Shown here piece after piece: positions 57,311 to 64,000 of a DNA stretch of 64,000 nt (position 1 is the first letter of the stretch; every line of letters starts with the position of its first letter). The DNA lies in assembly GCA_022560025.1 (NCBI GenBank), contig JAFISE010000077.1, positions 84,041 through 148,040 of the forward strand, written 5' to 3'. Under the pieces are notes generated by a model that searched no databases, was not told the DNA's origin, and saw nothing but the letters and a program-made list of their open reading frames with translations. The position numbers and the translations under genes are program-made. The DNA comes from Stagonosporopsis chrysanthemi (Eukaryota > Ascomycota > Dothideomycetes > Pleosporales > Didymellaceae).

Positions 57311-58996
57311 CAAGTCAAAATTTGCAAACAACCAATGCAATCGAATTAACTGGTCAAGCCAATCGTTTAAGAAGCGTCGGGCTGTTATATACGCATTTTG
57401 CACTGCTTGGTAAAGTGTTGTGCACTTTTGCGCTTCAACGATCCTGCTCTAGCTCGACCCACTTTGATGAGTGACCCCAATCCATGTACATTGCTGGAGA
57501 AAAACTGCGACCTAGCCTTCAAATGACAAGGCTTCAAGAACAGACGCGTCGGTAGTTTGAGCACGACTCAAGTGGACGAAAGACGGACTGTGTGCCTAGG
57601 CAGCTTGTTATGTAATGGCGACGAGCTTCGCGCACCAGATTTTCGTCCACGCATCAATTGCTCCATCTTCCATCTCTCTTACTAACGCAACGCGTATGCC
57701 TCTACACCCAAGAATCCGATGGCTCATTTTTGCAACGGAGTGCGTGCAACTATTTGTCCACTTTTGCTGTTTACTAATCCGTGCAATAGTTCACGTCTTC
57801 CCACTGATGCCCAACATGAACTGCAATAGCGCGCGTTTAGTATGTGAACAGCACCGAAATTGTTGCCAAGACGTATCGTTGACTGGAGTCGCTCATGTGG
57901 CTTGATCAGGACGCTTACGCTGCGCGACATGCGAATTGTCCTTTTTTCTGCCAGCATACTAGGTACCCTGTCAGCGCTTAGATTTCGCCGCGTTCAACCC
58001 CTAGAACACAAGGATAGTAAGTGTCATTCTGACAAATCTTACTGGATGAATAGTCAACATCAGGTATCAATGATGGAAAATCGACAGTATGTATACAATC
58101 AGGCGTCTAATAGATGGGTAGGGCGTCTTCCTTATGGCCAGGTCGCAAACCAAAGCTGAGATACATCGGACTGGGCGAGATCAAGGGTCACGATGGGTTA
58201 GTTTGATCCGGCTTCTGAGGATATATACCGAAGCCAGAAATTTTGAGCTTAGGTGTCAGAGAAATCTGAAAAGAGCTGGTGCTAACGATCCAGGATTATC
58301 GGAGATGTCCGCGCCGCTTTACAATTCTGACCATGGTGCCTTTGACTCCCCCTTGCTGAAGAACGTCCATCGGCTGGACGTTATTTGCTACATGCGCGAT
58401 TTGAACGAGTCGTCAGTAAGTATCTGCGTTATGCATCTTGTTTCCACCAAGCGACCCCGCACCTGGATTCACTGTGTCAATAAGATCGGTAACAATGACA
58501 ATCTGACCATAGCCGAGAGTACTCTTGTTACGATAGCTTCATTTGACATGAGAACGCTTGTTGAGTGGGGAATGCTTGACGGGAGAGTCGAACGCGGGTG
58601 CATACGAAGGCGCGGCAAGTGCGGTAAACCAACCAAAAGGGAGCAATGCATACCGCATCTCAATTGCAGCACCGCTCAAATACCGAGCCGGCTAGTGGCT
58701 CTATGTGCACTGTACTAGTGCTGCGTGAGCACAACAGGTGAGCACCGCTCGGTTACCTATTATGGCAGGCCGCCCTGCCCCGCTTAGTGAGGGGATTCGG
58801 AGAAGCACACCGAATCTTCCGTCCACACACCACCGACCTGAAAGACGGGGACGGCCCGCGGACCCGAGCGCGCCATGTTCTACTTTGGGACTGCTATTAG
58901 TGCAAGATAAAAGATGGTGGCTTATAGAACGACTCGCCATGTACCCTCAGACGTCATTGAAGCTTCCCTCCGGTATTTTGACTTTTATCTGCTACA
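57311..58996. other. 1.7-kb divergent intergenic region
   Basis: No supported gene. A 190-codon plus-strand frame at 58134-58718 lacks any recognised motif. It should hold the promoters of the OYE gene (minus) and the GH31 gene (plus). Confidence 0.45.
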
Positions 58997-61403
58997 ATGA
59001 AGTTTCGCGATGGTATGAGTGCAGATTGCGATGGCAAGAATAGCACTGATATAGTATAGGCATGTGGTTGGTCAACGACCAGTTCACAGTCCAGCATGCG
59101 GAGGAGGTCTACTCGGTCACGCCGCACGCGGATGGAAAAGCGGTAACACTCCTTGCACCCACAAAAAAGATCTTCTCTCGGGGGGATACGCTGAATCTTG
59201 CAACGCTATCTGTGGAGCTGGAGGCACAGTTTGATGGTGTGATCTCTCTTGAAGTCACCCATCATGCCGGTGCTAGAAGGTTACGGCCTGATTTTGACCT
59301 GTTTCCCGATGGCCGACCTGATTCGATGGGGTATATCAAGCAAAGTACCGATTGTGGAGGTACTACCATCACCTCGGGATCTCTAAGTGCTACCATTAGC
59401 GGTAAGGAACATTCCTTTGAGATTAATTTCCACGCTACGGACAACTCGAAGCACTTGACCTCGCTGCTGAACCGCAGCGTCGGTCTTGCCTACTCACCCG
59501 CTTTGAGCACCCCTAAGCAAGTCGAGGACTTGAGTGCACACAAACATTATGTCTTCACTCAGACCGAGCTCAGCGTTGGCGAATCAATCCATGGACTGGG
59601 CGAGAGATTTGGTGCTTGGAACAAAATCGGACAGAACATCGAGGTTTGGAACGAGGATGGCGGCACATCTAGCGAACAAGCTTATAAAAATGTGTCTTTC
59701 TGGATAAGTTCGAGAGGATATGGGGTCTTCATCGACACACCAGACAAGATTGACCTGGAAATTGGTTCTGAGCGTTGCTCAAGATTACAAACCACGGTCG
59801 AAGGCCACCGGTTGAAGTGGTAAGTACATGAGGAATCTTTCATTCGCTTGCGTTGACAACCTGCAGGTATCTTATCTATGGGCCAACGCCCAAGGAAGTC
59901 TTGACCAAGTACTCAATCCTCACCGGTAAAGCGAATCGTGTTCCGGCATGGTCCTACGGACTCTGGCTCAGCACGTCCTTTACTACTTCGTACGATGAGG
60001 AGACCGTTAACCACTTTGTATCTCGCATGGCAGACTCAATGATTCCTGTCGAAGTCTTCCACTTCGACTGCTTCTGGCTTCGCGCGTTCCACTGGTGCGA
60101 CTTTGTATGGGACCCCGATTACTTCCCAGACGCGCAAGGACAGATTCAGCGCGCCAAAAAAGCTGGTTTGTTCAACAAGGTCTCGGTCTGGACTAATCCA
60201 TACATCGGACAAGCCAGCCCGGTGTTCAACTATGCTGCCGAGAAAGGCTATCTCCTCAAAAAGACCAACGGCGATGTCTGGCAATGGGACCTATGGCAAA
60301 CAGGCATGGCAGTAGTTGACTTCACAAATCCCGAAGCGTGCAAATGGTTTAGCGGCTGTATGGAAAAGCTGTTCGACATGGGTGTGGACTCTATAAAGAC
60401 TGATTTCGGCGAGCGCATTCCAACCAAAAACGTTCAATGGCACGATAAGAGCGTGGACCCCAGCCGCATGCACAACTATTACGCGTTTCTATACAACAAG
60501 CTTGTATATGAGGCGGTCCAGACGAGGTTCGGCAAGAACGAAGCTATCTTATTCGCCCGTACTGCGTGTGCTGGCTCTCAGCGCTTCCCCCTGCAGTGGG
60601 GCGGCGATTGTGAGTCTACGCCAGCTGCGCTCGCAGAATCAGTGCGCGGAGGGCTAAGTCTTGGGCTTGCTTCCTTTGCTTTCTGGACAAGCGACATCGG
60701 TGGATTTGAGGGTAGTCCGCCCCCATGGATCTACAAACGTTGGGTTGCCTTCGGCCTGTTGAATTCGCACAGCCGGTTACATGGATCTAACTCGTATCGC
60801 GTGCCTTGGTTGGTAGACAACTCCTCCGAGGAGCCAGAAAACTGTACAGACGTACTTCGACATTGGGTGCGGCTCAAGCGTCAACTGATGCCCTACCTCT
60901 ATTCTCAGTCAATCGAGAGTGTAGCGAACGGCTGGCCCACCAGTGTACGGGCAGTCGCCCTCGAATTTCCTGACGACCCAACATCGTGGTACTGTGATCG
61001 CGAGTTTATGGTTGGCAGTCAGCTTCTAGCTGCTCCCGTCTTCGAGGAGGATGGTAGCGCAGAGTACTATCTTCCGCCCGGTAGATGGTTCAATTTTTGG
61101 GATGGACAAGAGGTCCAAGGCGGCAAATGGTTCAAGGAGAAGTACGGATTCCTGCAAACGCCGCTTTTTGTGCGCGAAGGATCTGTGATAGTTCTTGGAC
61201 AAGCAGAAGGCTCAGGCGGCTTTGGCTATGATTGGCTAAGCAGTGGAGGAGAGGTCCGTCTGTATGGTGTCAAGCAAGGTGACAAAGCTGTGCTTGTGGA
61301 TACCAACGGCGATGAGAAAGGGATCCTGGAAGTCGGCAACAATGGCGAGCTAAGCGGCTTAGACGCCTTGAATGGAGACTGGAGGGTCTCCACCCTTGGA
61401 TAG
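58997..61403 (+). CDS. GH31 alpha-xylosidase (YicI-like), intracellular
   Basis: Exons 58997-59012, 59060-59819 and 59867-61403 give 770 residues. The tiny first exon encodes MKFRD and joins to GMWLV, the conserved start of YicI-like alpha-xylosidases. The GH31 barrel has the nucleophile in KTDFGERIP (about Asp438) and the acid/base in WGGDCES (about Asp506). Substrate-site sequences FHFDCFWLR and FAFWTSDIGGFEG are typical of alpha-xylosidases. There is no signal peptide, so it likely acts in the cytosol, releasing xylose from imported xyloglucan fragments such as isoprimeverose (inferred). Both introns are 47 bp. A sugar transporter follows about 560 bp downstream on the same strand. Confidence 0.92.
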
Positions 61404-61964
61404 GATAGCGGACCGCCGATGACGGAAGGTTTGCTGCAAAAAGGACACGGAGACGGATCATGCGCAATTGAATGGCTGGAGTAGGTAAGGTAGAGCCAAC
61501 AACAGCTTTTCGATCAGACGTTGTTTTCCTTGTAGGCATGCATGTCACTTCTCCATTTAACCACCGGGTATTTTAGCAGCCAGCGAGCGGGGGTCCACGG
61601 CGCCCGCCGTCAATTGGCGGGATTTCAAGCATTTCCTCCCGCACAGCTAACGCCCCGCACACTACTGTACCCCAGGCCCCTACTCGACCCTATTTTGATC
61701 CCTAATCCTTATAATCAGGATCAATAAGCCCTGTCAAACGACCCACTTGCTTTCATCTTGTTGGCGGTTGATGGCATGGGAATGGAGTCTAGGGGCGGTT
61801 TTCCGGCCCCAGACGCTTGTGGCGTAGTGTAACATGCGTGATCAGCGCAGTACAACGGCGTGACTACATGGTGTGTTGACTCTGCTTAAGTTCTCGAGTC
61901 CCCGATAACGTCGTAACCACCTTGACCTCTTGTTCGTTGTTCCTCGGACCCGCTAGCAGCAGAG
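61404..61964. promoter_or_regulatory. Intergenic region with promoter of the sugar transporter
   Basis: About 560 bp of promoter-like sequence between two same-strand genes. It includes CCCCAGGCCCC near 61670 and GTGGCG/GGGCGG near 61790-61825, which could be zinc-finger sites of the CreA type; this is only suggestive. Confidence 0.3.
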
Positions 61965-63680
61965 ATGGGTCTCCTCTACAACGTTTGCCTGGCGGTATTT
62001 GTTGCCAATGGCAGCTTCTTGTTCGGTTACGATTCTGGTGTAATGACAATCGTTATACAGTCTCCTCACTTCCTAAACTTCTTCAACACCACACCCGAGT
62101 CCAATATCATAGGTGCGATCAATGCCACTTTCTCTGGAGGAGCAGTTTTTGGTTCATTGATGTAAGTCGATCAAATAAGAAGCAGGTTGGCTAGCTGACA
62201 GCAGTAAGGGGAGGTTTCACAATGGACAGTTTAGGTCGAAGGAAAACTGTCATGATTGGAGCTTTCATCAATCTTCTAGGCGCCATACTCCAGTCCGGAG
62301 CTCAGCACCTGGCCATGATCCTCGTCGGGCGCATCATGGCTGGCTGGGCTGTTGGCGTGTTGTCCATGTCCGTGCCGATTTATCAGTCCGAGTGCGCTCA
62401 TCCGAAAATCAGAGGTACTTCAGCAATCATGGATACTGGGAAGACATACTAACTCTATGTCAGGTTTCATCGTAGGCATCGCCCAACAGATGATCGGTAT
62501 TGGTTTTATTGTCTCTACCTGGGTGGGGTATGGGTCGTCAAAAGTGCCCGACACCAACTCCTTCTCGTGGCGCTTCCCTCTTGCATTCCAATGCGTACCT
62601 TGCCTGTTCATCCTATGCGGCATGATGTTCTTCCCAGAAAGCCCTCGCTATCTTGTTGAAACCGACCGTGGTGATGAAGCGCTTGGAGTGTTGCGCAAAC
62701 TACACTACGACGGTACTAACGACGAATGGATCAACAAAGAGTTCAATGAGATCAAGCTCACCATCGAGGCCGAGAAAGCCATTACGGCACCCGGTTGGGC
62801 CGTCATGTTCAAGGTGAAGCCTTGGCGCACTCGATTGTTTCACGCTACGTCTATCCAACTTTTCGGTCAAATGACTGGGTAAGCGCAATCAAGTGTTCGC
62901 AAATTCGAGCGCTCGCTAATCCTTTGATTTAGTATCAACGTCATTGGCTACTACTCCACCATCATGTACAAGAATTTGGGCATCGAAGGCGACAGAGCTC
63001 TATTGGTGACGAGCATCTACAATGTTGTCGGCCCTATCTTCAATCTGATCTTCATCGTGTTCCTCGTTGACCGAGTGGGACGAAGAAAGCCATTGCTATT
63101 CGGCACTATCGGAATCAGCATCGCGTTGATATGTGAAGCTGCAGTGGGCTCTCAAGTGAAAGCAGCCTCCGGGTCGCGCAGAGACAGCCTGTCTGCCGCT
63201 GGAGTATTCTTCCTCTTCCTGGTTTCCTGCATCTTCAGTGTCTCCTTTGGACCTATTTCTTGGATTTATGCATCTGAGATCATGCCTCTCAGTATCCGAG
63301 GACGTGGTTCAGCTTTCGCAACAGGTATCGGCAACTGGCTTGTTGGCACGGTGTGGTCGCAAGTATCCCCTGTTGGTCTTGGGGAGACAGAATGGAAATT
63401 CTATTTCATCTTTGTGGCCTGGAATCTGGTCGTCACGCTTCCAGTGGTCTTTTTCTTCTACAAGGTACATCATGTTCGAGATTCACTCTGATAATACCCA
63501 GTTGACAGTTATTAGGAAACAAAGCAAAAATCTCTCGAGGAGATCGACTTGCTCTTTGGCGAGCGGGCACTGGGTACTCTCCCGGATGATCTAGATGACA
63601 AGGAGAAAGAGATCGAACTAGAAAGAATCGAGAACGCCAGGAAAGTTCTTGCAAGGGACCGCGTGACAGCAGTACACTAG
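61965..63680 (+). CDS. MFS sugar transporter (hexose transporter type)
   Basis: Five exons, 61965-62161, 62209-62414, 62464-62878, 62933-63464 and 63516-63680, give 504 residues. Sugar-porter motifs are present: FLFGYDSGV in helix 1, DSLGRRKT and DRVGRRKP in the cytoplasmic loops, PESPRYL after helix 6, SWIYASEIMPLSIRGRG in the second half, and KETKQKSLEEID in place of the usual PETKG-LSLEEID. Twelve membrane helices are expected at the plasma membrane. Every intron is 47-54 bp. The last exon is needed for the cytoplasmic tail. Being next to a cytosolic alpha-xylosidase suggests uptake of xylose-containing sugars; the substrate is not proven. Confidence 0.9.
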
Positions 63681-63918
63681 TGAGAGTGTTGGGGTAAATG
63701 TGGGAATAAAGTGTAGCCAGGTAGACTGAGGTACCGCGATTTGTATGAGTCCCGGGAGACAGCAGCCGGTTCTGGAAAGCAGATAGACCTTATCTACGGA
63801 CGATGAAGATTACGGTACAAGACATGAGTGATAACAGGTGCCATATGCCATCGGCTATATACGCTGTCATTACATCTAAGCCTAATACCGTGTTTGATCA
63901 CGTACCGTGTCTGTGCGC

Positions 63919-63947
63919 GTGACGCCCGGATTCGCGTGACGCCCGAT
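63919..63947. repeat. Short direct repeat GCGTGACGCCCG
   Basis: Two copies about 17 bp apart in a probable promoter; the TGACG core resembles a bZIP half-site, but function is unknown. Confidence 0.4.
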
Positions 63948-63992
63948 CACCAAAACAAGCATCTATCTTCAACGCGTCATAACTCAACAACC

Positions 63993-64000
63993 ATGGCACC
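63993..64000 (+). CDS. Possible start of a gene running off the right edge
   Basis: ATGGCACC in a strong context (AACCATGG) is preceded by a CA-rich leader (AACTCAACAACC) typical of fungal 5'UTRs. Only three codons are visible. A direct repeat CGCGTGACGCCCG lies just upstream near 63919-63947. Confidence 0.3.

Noticed and set aside
58134..58718. 194-codon plus-strand ORF upstream of the GH31 gene
   Set aside because: No motif, no clear start context, and it lies in a divergent promoter region; kept only as an intergenic note.

Overview
The window is nuclear DNA of a filamentous ascomycete (Pezizomycotina, most likely Dothideomycetes/Pleosporales; the class is inferred). The evidence is many 47-68 bp GT-AG introns with CTAAC-type branch sites, fungus-specific families (CFEM/PTH11-like receptor, STU1, THI4 with a eukaryotic TPP riboswitch), and one block of DNA in which CpA/TpG has been converted almost completely to TpA, the signature of repeat-induced point mutation (RIP). 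No bacterial or viral genes are seen.

Layout. 1-2.2 kb: GC-rich, gene-free edge with simple repeats. 2.2-3.6 kb: thiazole synthase THI4 behind a TPP riboswitch in a 5'UTR intron. 4.2-8.0 kb: CLASP-family STU1. 8-12.5 kb: a conserved small protein and a secreted Cys-rich protein with two tandem modules. 12.5-19.2 kb: a divergent pair, a TBC Rab-GAP (Gyp8/TBC1D20 type) and a large MMS1/CPSF-A beta-propeller protein. 19.2-27.2 kb: an AT-rich, RIP-destroyed transposon graveyard: Ty3/gypsy gag-pol, a 430-bp foldback element, a Fot1/pogo transposase fragment and a nearly full-length 1,866-bp Fot1/pogo element. 27.2-29.3 kb: three MITE-like elements and copies of a dispersed repeat of about 105 bp.

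29.4-37.4 kb: secreted epoxide-hydrolase-like enzyme, AAAP amino-acid permease, a dead PARG-like (DUF2263) gene and a CFEM/7TM receptor gene with a doubtful 5' exon. 38.9-46.8 kb: exocyst SEC5, a BTB protein, and an unrecognised acidic protein with a possible UBA/CUE-like stretch. 46.8-53.6 kb: gene-poor, with single-pass membrane proteins and a pectate lyase (PL3) remnant. 53.6-57.3 kb: long coiled-coil protein and an OYE-type flavin oxidoreductase. 59.0-63.7 kb: intracellular GH31 alpha-xylosidase followed by an MFS sugar transporter, a plausible uptake/cleavage pair for xyloglucan-derived sugars. A new CDS may begin at 63993.

Most genes are unrelated housekeeping genes in no operon-like order. 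Linked function is plausible only for GH31 plus the transporter, and regulatory linkage is clear only for THI4 and its riboswitch. I did not find a convincing wholly new system. The best second-look items are the open STU1 extension after an in-frame TAG, the THI4 leader with twin candidate splice donors, the tandem Cys-module secreted protein, and the one-sided RIP of the Fot1-like element.
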